A DNA stretch of 23,577 bases from JBHGBB01 sp041946755 (GTDB lineage Bacteria > UBP4 > UBA4092 > JAOAEQ01): positions 1 through 23,577 of the forward strand of contig JBHGBB010000034.1 in NCBI GenBank assembly GCA_041946755.1. The letters run 5' to 3'. The notes below the pieces were generated by a model that did no database searches, had not been told where the DNA came from, and saw only the letters and a program-made list of their open reading frames with translations. The position numbers and the translations under genes were made by a program. Within the stretch, counting starts at the first letter, position 1; every line of letters begins with the position of its first letter. Below, piece by piece: positions 6,212-14,459 of this stretch.

Positions 6212-8662
6212 TTACTGTTTAACCTCTACCTCATCAAAATAAATCGCCTCATAAGGATTACCACTAGGATTGATTGCTACCAACTGCACTGCATTATATG
6301 AGGTAAATGGAGTATACCCAAACTGGAGTTGGTTCCATTGTCCTGGAATCCATTTTCCCGGTTGTAAGATGGCATTCCCACTTTCAATAACCTTAGTATA
6401 CTCACTATCATAACTATACACATACAAATATACTTTTTGAGTTGCATTGATCGAAGTAGCTCCGCTATACACCCAAACCGAACCAACAATAGTACTCGTC
6501 GGTGCACTATACAGCTGACTGATTTTCCCTTTTTCATTTTCATTCTGCGCACCAAGCAATAATCCGTCCCAGCCGCGCCAATTTCCCGGAGTACCTGCAT
6601 CTGCATACGGTTGGATTAACCATCCGGTAGTCCCCTCATCAAAACCCGGATTGGTTAACGGTATCGGAGTAGTACCTTGCGGAGCTCCGGAAACAACCCA
6701 GATTCCATCGAGATAGAGTCTTCCGGTAACTCCGCTATAGCTATTATTAATTGCAACGACTTGAACTCCTAGAACTGTGTCGGTAGCATAAAATGAGATT
6801 TGTAATGATTTCCATCCACCGACATTCAATCCCCCGGCTCCGGCTTGTACCACCTGATTCCCCGAGGCTGCGATAGTCGAATCAGTATCCAATTGCTGCA
6901 AATATAAATATATTTTCTGCTGCTTAGTTACATCACTGATATCGGAAAACACTCGCGCAGTAGCAGTATACCAGCCGGTACTTGGCACTGAGAATACCTG
7001 GGTTAATTTTCCTTTATCACCCGGAGCCTGAGATATTACAATACATTGATATGTACTTATCCATGATAAGATCCCGGCATTAATCCCATCGCCATATTTC
7101 TCAAATCTCCAAGAACTGGTATCAGTACTAATCGTAAAATCACCATAATTGTTGAGATACGGACTTATTGTTACCAACGACATCTTGGTTATAAATCCGT
7201 CAAGATTCCCATTCAACACCATATCCAACGCTCCGGGTGTAGTCGGAAAATCGGATGAATTAGTATTTCCCGTAACATATACATTACCTGAATTATCTAC
7301 TGTAATCGCAGTACCCCAATCTTCATATCCACCGCCCATATAGGTCGAATATAGTAACGCGGTACCGCTAGCATTGAGTCCGGTAATAAATGCATCGCCA
7401 TAAGAATCGATATTTATTGAAGTTGTATCATATGCATCCGCGGTAATTGGAAAATCCGAATATGATAGCGTATACCCGGTAACATAGGCATTGCCTGATT
7501 TATCTATCGCGATACTATATCCATAATCGTCATTTCTCCCTCCCAGAAATATTGAATATAATAACGCGGTCCCGGTAGAGTTAAGTTTACTCACAAAACT
7601 ATCTGAAGCATCGCTATTATTTTGATTACATGCAGTATCGAAGGCACCGGTGGTAGTGGGGAAATCAGTCGATTTGGTGAATCCGGTGAGATACGCGTTT
7701 CCCGAAGTATCGACTGCAATATCTACTCCGGAATCGCCATCGCTCCCACCAAGATACGTTGAATAAACCAAACTCGTTCCATCAGCATTAAGTTTACTTA
7801 CAAAACTATCGCCATAGATATTACCGCCGTTATATGAACTATCAAACGCACCGGATGTGGTAGGAAAATCGGATGATGAAGTACCGCCGGTAATGTAAGC
7901 ATTCCCGGAATTATCGAGCGCGATACTATAAGCTTCATCATAACCGCTACCACCCAAGAAGGTTGAATATACTAATCCGGTTCCATTAGAATTCAGTTTA
8001 CTGATAAACGCATCATCTGCGCCACCGTTAAATGACCGATCGATAGCATTGGTAGTAGTTGGGAAAGTCAGAACCGATGCCGTATATCCGGTAACATATA
8101 CATAACCGGAACTATCGACAGCAATACCCGCACCATAATCATCATTTCCACCGCCTAAATAGGTCGAATATATTAATCCGGTTCCATTAGCATTCAGTTT
8201 ACTGATAATAACATCTCCGAAATTAGTACCACCGTTATACGTTACATCGAACGCCCCCGAGGTGGCAGGGAAATTATCCGATAGCGTTCCGCCAATAATA
8301 TAAGCATTACCAGAACTGTCTATGGCAATACCGTTACTATAATCGACATCACTCCCCCCTAAATAGGTTGAATATACCAAACCGGTACCATTGGGATTGA
8401 GCTTGGCTACGAAAATATCTACGTTGGAATAACTAGTATCAAAAACACCGGAAGTAGTTGGAAAATCAGAAGAATAAGTCGCACCGGTAATATAGGTATT
8501 ACCACCATTATCCACGGCGATACTATAACTATAATCATTATTACTACCACCAAGGTAGGTCGAATATACTAGTTGGCTGGCATTCGACAAACTCACGAAA
8601 GAACTAAAGAACGTAAGAACAACAAAACATAAATACCAATAATCCATATAACGAGAATGCAT
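6212..8662 (-). CDS. Secreted SBBP seven-repeat beta-propeller protein with two C-terminal modules
   Basis: An 816-residue protein with an N-terminal hydrophobic signal peptide (residues about 6-29, ending near SNA). Residues 31-499 are seven repeats of 64-69 residues, each starting L(V/L)YSTYLGG and containing VD-SGN-Y(I/V)TG and DFPTT; this is the SBBP (beta-propeller repeat) family, and seven units fit one closed seven-bladed propeller. Residues 500-816 are two beta-rich modules, the second closing with IYFDEVEVKQ. They resemble carbohydrate-binding jelly-roll domains, and both recur in the secreted protein at 20252-21961. A strong Shine-Dalgarno sequence GGGAGG lies six bases before the ATG, which fixes the start. 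It lacks the N-terminal DUF7948 domain that often precedes SBBP repeats; that domain is in the next gene upstream. Role at the cell surface is inferred; ligand unknown. Confidence 0.88.
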   Translation of the reverse strand: MHSRYMDYWYLCFVVLTFFSSFVSLSNASQLVYSTYLGGSNNDYSYSIAVDNGGNTYITGATYSSDFPTTSGVFDTSYSNVDIFVAKLNPNGTGLVYSTYLGGSDVDYSNGIAIDSSGNAYIIGGTLSDNFPATSGAFDVTYNGGTNFGDVIISKLNANGTGLIYSTYLGGGNDDYGAGIAVDSSGYVYVTGYTASVLTFPTTTNAIDRSFNGGADDAFISKLNSNGTGLVYSTFLGGSGYDEAYSIALDNSGNAYITGGTSSSDFPTTSGAFDSSYNGGNIYGDSFVSKLNADGTSLVYSTYLGGSDGDSGVDIAVDTSGNAYLTGFTKSTDFPTTTGAFDTACNQNNSDASDSFVSKLNSTGTALLYSIFLGGRNDDYGYSIAIDKSGNAYVTGYTLSYSDFPITADAYDTTSINIDSYGDAFITGLNASGTALLYSTYMGGGYEDWGTAITVDNSGNVYVTGNTNSSDFPTTPGALDMVLNGNLDGFITKMSLVTISPYLNNYGDFTISTDTSSWRFEKYGDGINAGILSWISTYQCIVISQAPGDKGKLTQVFSVPSTGWYTATARVFSDISDVTKQQKIYLYLQQLDTDSTIAASGNQVVQAGAGGLNVGGWKSLQISFYATDTVLGVQVVAINNSYSGVTGRLYLDGIWVVSGAPQGTTPIPLTNPGFDEGTTGWLIQPYADAGTPGNWRGWDGLLLGAQNENEKGKISQLYSAPTSTIVGSVWVYSGATSINATQKVYLYVYSYDSEYTKVIESGNAILQPGKWIPGQWNQLQFGYTPFTSYNAVQLVAINPSGNPYEAIYFDEVEVKQ

Positions 8663-8984
8663 AATTACCTCCCGTTTAAAACTGATAATCGATATATAAA
8701 TACCCTTTCACTTATATACTTGCAGGATTTATGCCAACCATCTGTACCGTTAATACCGGTAAACGACAATAAAAGGAAATGGGTAAATCTTACCAAGTAC
8801 GAGCAAATCAAATCTGCCGGTTCTAGGCTAGATAACTAGGGTTTCTGCTGCTATACCTGCCGTCGAACCAACTATCTTCTTGAGGGATAAACAGACCTTT
8901 TGTGGTTTGGTAATATCAACGATATCTGTGGCAACTTTGGTCCCTGCAGTGTACCACCCGGTACTAGGAGTGCTGTTTTTTGAT
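8663..8984. other. 322-bp gap with gene remnant and ribosome binding site
   Basis: No intact gene. The part near 8771-8977 is a decayed copy of the C-terminal module of the neighbouring secreted proteins (listed as pseudogene). The part next to 8662 carries the leader of the propeller gene, with GGGAGG six bases before the ATG. No convincing promoter pair was recognised. Confidence 0.6.
8771..8977 (-). pseudogene. Decayed fragment of the secreted-protein C-terminal module
   Basis: On the minus strand, a frame ending at a TAG (8828-8830) reads STPSTGWYTAGTKVATDI and then VDITKPQKVCLSLKK, with further residues ending in IAAETLVI. This aligns with the first C-terminal module of the 816-residue protein (FSVPSTGWYTATARV, DVTKQQKIYLYLQQ) and still better with that of the 569-residue protein (ATDIADISKQQKVYLYLQQ). 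After the stop, the same frame reads TGRFDLLVLGKIYPFPF, weakly like the end of that module. It is in a different frame from the gene ending at 8985, has no start, and has lost the beta-sheet residues YLYLQQ. It is a remnant, not a gene. Confidence 0.75.
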
Positions 8985-9833
8985 TTATTCAATGATTAAA
9001 GGAAGTTTTTTATCGTATTTACCAATACGCAGACTTATATTCTTTTTTTTATCCATTACAAACTTACTGGATACCGCTATTTTCTTCCCTTCTTTTTCTT
9101 GGTAGGCATTGGGCTTCTTTTCAGTAAACTCAGTGATCTTGGTTTTAATGGTTAAATCCCCGGATTTGGTGAGTTCGATTGAATCTGCACCTTCATAAGC
9201 GAACTTAATCCGGTTAACTTTTTTACCCGGCGCAATCTGTAAATCATATTGTAGTCTACCTTCACTACCCTGATATACCGCATCTATACCTGGATAGAGG
9301 TTCTTATATCGAATACGTTTAAACGTCGCGATATTCTGTTTCCATTTCGATGGATCGCTCCCTCGGAGGATATTTACCTTACCTGGTAATTCTTCTTCTC
9401 CTACAACTACGCATTTCGGGTTAATACCCACAAACTGTTTTTTAAGTACCAACCGCGTTTCTTTTACTGGTGTAGTAGAAGTTGAAAATGGAGGTCGTTC
9501 TCTCCCGAATTTATCCGGCGGCATTGGCAGCATCGTCGTATCCTGAACCATCGGTTGTGGTTCAGGTGGTTTCTCTCTTTTAACAAACTCCATTACCATC
9601 GCATCTTTGGTAAAGAACATCGTTCCACTAGCGCCGGATACATAATACCGGACAGTCGAATCCATCTGCCCTTTATTTTCAACAAACGATATCGGTAATT
9701 TGCCATACGACTGCGTAACCCGCGCTTTCAACGCCGGATCCACTTCAGCTTTCGGGGGTTCGTTTACTGCATAAGACGCTACTGCTAAACTTATAAATCC
9801 TACTATATTTAGATAAACCAGAATTTTTTTCAT
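8985..9833 (-). CDS. Truncated SBBP protein: signal peptide plus DUF7948-type N-terminal domain
   Basis: A 282-residue protein starting at the ATG at 9833 (MKKILVYLNIVGF) with signal peptide to about residue 23 (ASYA). The start is set by AAGGAGA (9842-9848) and by a promoter that lies over the alternative upstream start. The mature part carries the marks of the domain found before SBBP repeats: LPISFVENKGQ, SDPSKWKQNIATFKRIRYKN, LYPGIDAVYQGSEGRLQYD. It ends KYDKKLPLIIE; in intact relatives this point continues as LIIDP-LVYSTYLGG, so the protein stops exactly where the propeller should begin. A remnant of the C-terminal module follows in another frame. It is best explained as the 5' part of a propeller gene that lost its repeats by deletion. 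It may still be expressed, since promoter, ribosome binding site and frame are intact. Confidence 0.85.
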   Translation of the reverse strand: MKKILVYLNIVGFISLAVASYAVNEPPKAEVDPALKARVTQSYGKLPISFVENKGQMDSTVRYYVSGASGTMFFTKDAMVMEFVKREKPPEPQPMVQDTTMLPMPPDKFGRERPPFSTSTTPVKETRLVLKKQFVGINPKCVVVGEEELPGKVNILRGSDPSKWKQNIATFKRIRYKNLYPGIDAVYQGSEGRLQYDLQIAPGKKVNRIKFAYEGADSIELTKSGDLTIKTKITEFTEKKPNAYQEKEGKKIAVSSKFVMDKKKNISLRIGKYDKKLPLIIE

Positions 9834-9841
9834 CTGTTTAT

Positions 9842-9848
9842 TCTCCTT
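9842..9848 (-). promoter_or_regulatory. Ribosome binding site deciding the start of the DUF7948 protein
   Basis: AAGGAGA on the minus strand, eight bases before the ATG at 9833. It favours this start over the upstream in-frame one at 9926, which lies above the promoter. Confidence 0.75.
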
Positions 9849-9880
9849 GAATGTAATTTCATAAATACATAATGCCTTTA

Positions 9881-9909
9881 AATATAATGTAATATAATAA
9901 AAAATGCAA
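9881..9909 (-). promoter_or_regulatory. Promoter TTGCAT-N17-TATATT for the DUF7948 gene
   Basis: On the minus strand, TTGCAT (9904-9909) and TATATT (9881-9886) are 17 bases apart. Transcription would start near 9874, about 40 bases before the ATG. The -35 word is the same as in the promoter at 22762-22791. Confidence 0.65.
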
Positions 9910-9950
9910 GAAGAAAACACTATCAATATAAAATAAATCGTGCCATTATA

Positions 9951-9969
9951 CTTTTGTGTTTTCGTGGTA
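9951..9969. repeat. Period-8 repeat after carB
   Basis: TTTTGTGT and TTTCGTGG in tandem on the plus strand (minus strand CCACGAAAACACAAAAG), six bases past the carB stop. Two units only; it belongs with the period-8 array at 20151-20178. Confidence 0.45.
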
Positions 9970-9974
9970 AGGTT

Positions 9975-12900
9975 TTATACTGTAGTAGGTAATACCTGAT
10001 GATATTCTTGGATCGAGCGAACATGCAGTTCTTCTTTTTGTAAGGCAGCAATTCCTTCAACCACTGCAAATGCCGCTGGGATAGTGGTTATTACCGGCAC
10101 TCGATGGGTTATCGCATTTCTCCGAATCGCATACTCATCATATTTTGATGCCATACCTAACGGAGTGTTGATAATGAGATGAATTTTTTTGTCATTGATC
10201 AAATCGACTACATTCGGATTCCCTTCATTAACCTTATAAACAAAATCTACCGGTATCCCTTGGTTTAGTAGATATTGATGAGTTCCTCGAGTAGCAATTA
10301 GGTGGAATCCTAATTCTATCAATCTTTTTGCTACCGGGAGGATTTCCGGTTTATCCGGATCATTAACACTGATAAATACTGATCCTGATTTGGGTAACGA
10401 CGCACTTGCGGCAATTTGGGATTTAGCAAATGCGGTACCGAACCCAGCATCGATGCCCATAACTTCTCCGGTCGATTTCATCTCCGGACCAAGAATGATA
10501 TCTACCCCGGGGAATTTGATAAATGGTAACACGACTTCTTTAACCGCAAAATAATCGATCTGTTTTTCTGCGGTAAATCCCAACTCATCCAGTGTTTTCC
10601 CGGCCATAATTCGGGCTGCAAGTTTCGCTAATGGGACTCCGATCGCTTTACTGACATAAGGTATGGTTCTTGAAGCACGCGGATTCACTTCTAAAACATA
10701 TACTTTATTATCCTTAACCGCATATTGGATATTCATCAATCCAACAACTTTCAACGCTTTCGCTAATTTATAGGTATACTCTTTAACGGTAGCGATCGTC
10801 TCTGGTTTTAGTGACCGTGGTGGAATGACACAAGCGCTATCTCCGGAATGAATTCCCGCTTCTTCAATATGCTCCATAATCGCTCCGATTACTGTTCGAT
10901 TCCCATCACAAATCGCATCGACATCGATTTCTACTGCATTTTCTAAGAAGCGATCTATTAATACTGGATGCTCTTGCGATGCGGCTACCGCTCGTTCGAT
11001 ATATTTCCGTAACGCTGATTCTTCATACACAATTTCCATCGCTCGCCCACCAAGAACATATGAGGGACGAACCACTACCGGATACCCTATACGACTAGTC
11101 ACTGTAATTGCTTCTTCTATAGACCGGGCACTTCCATTTTCCGGGGTATTGATATTCAATTCAGCCAATAATGCCCCGAACCGTTTCCGGTCTTCAGCCA
11201 AATCGATACTATCCGGAGAAGTACCTAAGATTCTAACTCCGGCTTTTTCTAAGGGAACGGCAAGATTTAACGGAGTCTGCCCGCCGAATTGGACGATTAC
11301 TCCTTCCGGCTTTTCAACCTCGATGATATTCAGTACATCTTCCCGGGTTAACGGTTCGAAATATAATCGGTCGGAAATATCATAGTCGGTACTAACGGTT
11401 TCCGGATTACTATTGACCATAATCGCTTCAAATCCATCTTCCCGCAACGCTTGAACTCCATGAACGCAGCAATAATCGAATTCTATCCCCTGTCCGATTC
11501 GGTTAGGACCGCCACCGAGGATAACTATTTTCCGTTTATCGGATTTCTTAGCTTCACATTCACTTTCATAAGTCGAATAGTAATATGGAGTATATGCTTC
11601 AAATTCCGCAGCACAAGTGTCAACGGTTTTAAAAGTAGCGGTAACCTTCTTTTTCTTCCGAAATTGCCGAACTGTTTCTTCATCAGTATGTAATAGAAAC
11701 GCAAGCTGCATATCACTAAATCCGCATCGTTTCGCTTCCCGTAATAATTCGGTACTCAGCAATGGCAATTTCTCTTTAGTAAATGGCGGTGGCATAGATT
11801 CTAAATCCGCCTGATTATTTTTAGTAGACAGCCGATGTTTGGCTAGTTTCCGTTCTAATTCAACAATCTGTTTTAAATTGGCTAAAAACCAGGGATCGAT
11901 TTGCGTTAGATTATATAACCGCTTAAGACCCATATGATGGGTGAGTGCATATTGGATATAGAACAACCGTTCGGGATTGGGAATTCGTAATCGATCGACA
12001 ATTCGTTCTACCTGGATTTTACCGCGGCCATCGCCACCAAATCCAAATCGACCGACTTCTAGAGACCGAATCCCTTTCTGGAGTGCTTCTTTAAACGTTC
12101 TTCCAATGCTCATAGTTTCGCCGACCGATTTCATCTGGGTTCCGAGAACCGGTTCAGCCCCAGGGAATTTTTCGAAGGTAAATCGGGGGATTTTAACTAC
12201 GCAATAATCTATGGTAGGTTCGAAACAAGCGGGAGTTTTCTTGGTTATATCGTTCGGAATCTCATCTAGTCGATAGCCGACCGCAAGTTTCGCTGCGATT
12301 TTAGCGATCGGGAATCCGGTGGCTTTTGACGCGAGCGCTGAACTCCGCGATACTCTAGGATTCATCTCGATCACTACTATTCGCCCATTATCCGGATGAA
12401 TAGCAAACTGGATATTCGACCCTCCGGTTTCTACTCCGATCTCACGGATAATCGCAATAGCTGCATCTCGCATCCGCTGATATTCTTTATCGGTTAATGT
12501 TTGGGCTGGTGCTACGGTAATACTATCCCCGGTATGCACTCCCATCGGGTCGAAATTTTCGATTGAACAGATAATCACCACATTATCAGCCAGATCTCGC
12601 ATCACTTCTAATTCGAACTCTTTCCATCCGATAACTGATTGTTCGATCAAAACTTCATTAATCGGGCTATTCCCCAATCCCCATTGAACCTGTTTGATAT
12701 ATTCATCTTCATTATATGCAATTCCTCCACCAGTACCACCAAGAGTAAATGATGGCCGAATGATATTGGGATATCCTAAATCTTGAACTAATCGCATCGC
12801 ATCATCTAAAGAATACGCCAAACCGCTTTTCGGTACCTCTAATCCGATATTCTCCATGCATTTTTTAAATAGACTGCGGTCTTCAGCCTTTTTAATCGCT

Positions 12901-13262
12901 TCTTCTTTTGCACCGATCAACTCGACATTATACTTTTTCAGTATCCCTTTTTCAGCTAATTCGATCGTAACATTTAATCCAGTCTGCCCGCCTAATGTCG
13001 GAAGCAACGCATCCGGTCGTTCTCGTTCAATGATTTTCGTAACAATCTCTGCAGTAATCGGTTCGATATAAGTTCGGTTACCCATCTGCGGATCGGTCAT
13101 AATGGTTGCCGGATTGCTATTTACCAATACTACTTCATAACCTTCTTCCCGAAGTGCTTTACACCCCTGGGTACCGGAATAGTCGAATTCACACGCTTGA
13201 CCAATCACGATTGGGCCGGAGCCGATGATTAATATTTTCTTGATATCAGTTCTTTTCGGCAT
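9975..13262 (-). CDS. carB: Carbamoyl-phosphate synthase large subunit
   Basis: CarB makes carbamoyl phosphate from bicarbonate, ATP and ammonia delivered by CarA, feeding pyrimidine and arginine synthesis. The 1095 residues show the full architecture. The carboxy-phosphate half starts KKILIIGSGPIVIGQACEFD, with the ATP-grasp glycine-rich LGGTGGGIAYN. An oligomerisation region spans roughly 400-555. The carbamoyl-phosphate half starts near 572 (KIVILGGGPNRIGQGIEFDY), with VLGGRAMEIVY. The C-terminal MGS-like allosteric domain begins near 955 (SVFISVNDPDKPEIL). Catalytic metal-binding motifs IEMNPRVSRSSAL and LEVNPRASRT are intact. The small subunit carA is not in the window. The gene follows the sugar-nucleotide genes by 89 bases, a gap filled with inverted heptamers, so co-transcription is uncertain. 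There is no strong ribosome binding site. Confidence 0.98.
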   Translation of the reverse strand: MPKRTDIKKILIIGSGPIVIGQACEFDYSGTQGCKALREEGYEVVLVNSNPATIMTDPQMGNRTYIEPITAEIVTKIIERERPDALLPTLGGQTGLNVTIELAEKGILKKYNVELIGAKEEAIKKAEDRSLFKKCMENIGLEVPKSGLAYSLDDAMRLVQDLGYPNIIRPSFTLGGTGGGIAYNEDEYIKQVQWGLGNSPINEVLIEQSVIGWKEFELEVMRDLADNVVIICSIENFDPMGVHTGDSITVAPAQTLTDKEYQRMRDAAIAIIREIGVETGGSNIQFAIHPDNGRIVVIEMNPRVSRSSALASKATGFPIAKIAAKLAVGYRLDEIPNDITKKTPACFEPTIDYCVVKIPRFTFEKFPGAEPVLGTQMKSVGETMSIGRTFKEALQKGIRSLEVGRFGFGGDGRGKIQVERIVDRLRIPNPERLFYIQYALTHHMGLKRLYNLTQIDPWFLANLKQIVELERKLAKHRLSTKNNQADLESMPPPFTKEKLPLLSTELLREAKRCGFSDMQLAFLLHTDEETVRQFRKKKKVTATFKTVDTCAAEFEAYTPYYYSTYESECEAKKSDKRKIVILGGGPNRIGQGIEFDYCCVHGVQALREDGFEAIMVNSNPETVSTDYDISDRLYFEPLTREDVLNIIEVEKPEGVIVQFGGQTPLNLAVPLEKAGVRILGTSPDSIDLAEDRKRFGALLAELNINTPENGSARSIEEAITVTSRIGYPVVVRPSYVLGGRAMEIVYEESALRKYIERAVAASQEHPVLIDRFLENAVEIDVDAICDGNRTVIGAIMEHIEEAGIHSGDSACVIPPRSLKPETIATVKEYTYKLAKALKVVGLMNIQYAVKDNKVYVLEVNPRASRTIPYVSKAIGVPLAKLAARIMAGKTLDELGFTAEKQIDYFAVKEVVLPFIKFPGVDIILGPEMKSTGEVMGIDAGFGTAFAKSQIAASASLPKSGSVFISVNDPDKPEILPVAKRLIELGFHLIATRGTHQYLLNQGIPVDFVYKVNEGNPNVVDLINDKKIHLIINTPLGMASKYDEYAIRRNAITHRVPVITTIPAAFAVVEGIAALQKEELHVRSIQEYHQVLPTTV

Positions 13263-13283
13263 TGATTTATTGAGATCTTAGAG

Positions 13284-13340
13284 GTCAGAAATCAGAATTC
13301 AGATTTTAAGAGTATCTGGCTTCTGATTTTTACTTCTGAC
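13284..13340. repeat. Inverted pair of heptamer arrays forming a hairpin
   Basis: Left array: GTCAGAA, ATCAGAA, TTCAGAT (13284-13304). Right array: TTCTGAT (13321-13327) and TTCTGAC (13334-13340). GTCAGAA pairs with TTCTGAC, ATCAGAA with TTCTGAT, and AGAT (13301-13304) with ATCT (13314-13317), giving a stepped stem. It lies between the epimerase stop codon and the carB start and could act as an attenuating or processing hairpin. Confidence 0.75.
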
Positions 13341-13351
13341 TTCTATTTTTC

Positions 13352-14377
13352 TTAAAATAGATGCGGGTTCTGAATCACCCATTGATATAAACGGTTTATA
13401 CCTTCTTTAACATTAACTTGCGGATACCAATCCAAACTCCGCTGCGCTTTTCGGGTATCGGAAACATAAATCTTTTGGTCTCCAGGCCGCCAGTCACTAA
13501 ACGTCGCCGGTACTTCTCGACATAACAATTCCGCTAAATATTCCCGGAATTCGAGCCAGGCGGAAATGGTATTGTCCGGTCCACCACCGATATTATAAAT
13601 CTGTCCGGCGGTTATATCGATTTTGTCGACTGCTAACTCAAACGCGCGAACTAAATCTTCGACATAAAGAATATCGCGAACTTGTTTTCCATCACCATAA
13701 ATGGTTATCGGTTTCTCTAATACCGACGCGATTATGAAATAGGCTACCCAACCCTGGTCTTCATTACCAAATTGGCGCGGACCATAGATGCACGACATCC
13801 GAAACACTACGGTTTTTAATCCGAAGATACGAGCGTAATCCCGAATATACTGGTCAGCAGTACCTTTTGAACACCCATAAGGAGAATGGAAATCGAGCGG
13901 TTGGATTTCGGATACGCCATGCGGCAGGTCTTTAAAACTGTATCTCTTTTTCTGTTCAACGACAATAATATCTTCCAATCCGCCATAAACTTTATTCGTT
14001 GAGGTGAAAGCGATGACCGGTGGAGTAGAACTCAATCGTGCGGCTTCAAGTACATTTAAAGTACCGAGCGCATTGATTTCGAAATCTTCTCGAGGATTAA
14101 CTAATGAAGTAGTAACTGCGACCTGGGCCGCAAAATGATAAATAACTTCTTTCCCTTGAACTGCATCTTGGACCTGCTGGAAATTGCGGACATCACCTTC
14201 AATTATCTTAACTTTATTACCAAATTTCTCTTTCAACCATGCAACGTTCTTTTCAGTTCCTTTACGCGATAGATTATCGAAGATAGTAACCTTATTTCCT
14301 TTTTCGGTCAACCAATTTACCAGATTACTACCAACAAAACCTGCGCCTCCTGTAACTAATATTTCCCGGTTGTTCAC
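13352..14377 (-). CDS. NAD-dependent sugar-nucleotide epimerase (extended SDR)
   Basis: Extended short-chain dehydrogenase/reductase of 341 residues acting on a nucleotide sugar. The NAD-binding motif TGGAGFVGSNL is at residues 9-19; the catalytic triad is S126 (in TSTNKVYG), Y167 and K171 (in SPYGCSK). The segments FDNLSRKGTEKNVAWLKEKFG and CSKGTADQYIRDYARIFG resemble CDP-paratose 2-epimerase (RfbE/TylE type) more than standard GalE, but UDP-sugar 4-epimerase activity is also possible. The start is a GTG at 14377: AAGGAGG lies six bases upstream and would fall inside the frame if the TTG at 14401 were used. It follows the nucleotidyltransferase gene by 82 bases in the same direction. The stop codon is followed at once by a heptamer array. 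Confidence 0.88.
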   Translation of the reverse strand: MNNREILVTGGAGFVGSNLVNWLTEKGNKVTIFDNLSRKGTEKNVAWLKEKFGNKVKIIEGDVRNFQQVQDAVQGKEVIYHFAAQVAVTTSLVNPREDFEINALGTLNVLEAARLSSTPPVIAFTSTNKVYGGLEDIIVVEQKKRYSFKDLPHGVSEIQPLDFHSPYGCSKGTADQYIRDYARIFGLKTVVFRMSCIYGPRQFGNEDQGWVAYFIIASVLEKPITIYGDGKQVRDILYVEDLVRAFELAVDKIDITAGQIYNIGGGPDNTISAWLEFREYLAELLCREVPATFSDWRPGDQKIYVSDTRKAQRSLDWYPQVNVKEGINRLYQWVIQNPHLF

Positions 14378-14383
14378 GATTAC

Positions 14384-14390
14384 CCTCCTT
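14384..14390 (-). promoter_or_regulatory. Ribosome binding site fixing the epimerase start
   Basis: AAGGAGG on the minus strand, six bases before the GTG at 14377. It shows that the in-frame TTG at 14401 is not the start. Confidence 0.85.
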
Positions 14391-14459
14391 AAATAAATCA
14401 AACATACTAATATACCATAAAATGCCGGGTATCGTTTATCCCTGGAGATCTATTTTATC

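Noticed and set aside
6900..8580. DNA-level tandem repeats of about 200 bp
   Set aside because: They are explained by the seven SBBP protein repeats of one coding sequence; the unit lengths vary with the protein loops.
8657..8839. Short plus-strand frame upstream of the propeller gene
   Set aside because: It overlaps the propeller gene's leader and the pseudogene remnant, has no ribosome binding site, and no recognisable product.
9834..9926. Longer N-terminus for the DUF7948 protein
   Set aside because: The upstream start lies above the -35 box of a good promoter, and the signal peptide is normal only from the ATG at 9833.
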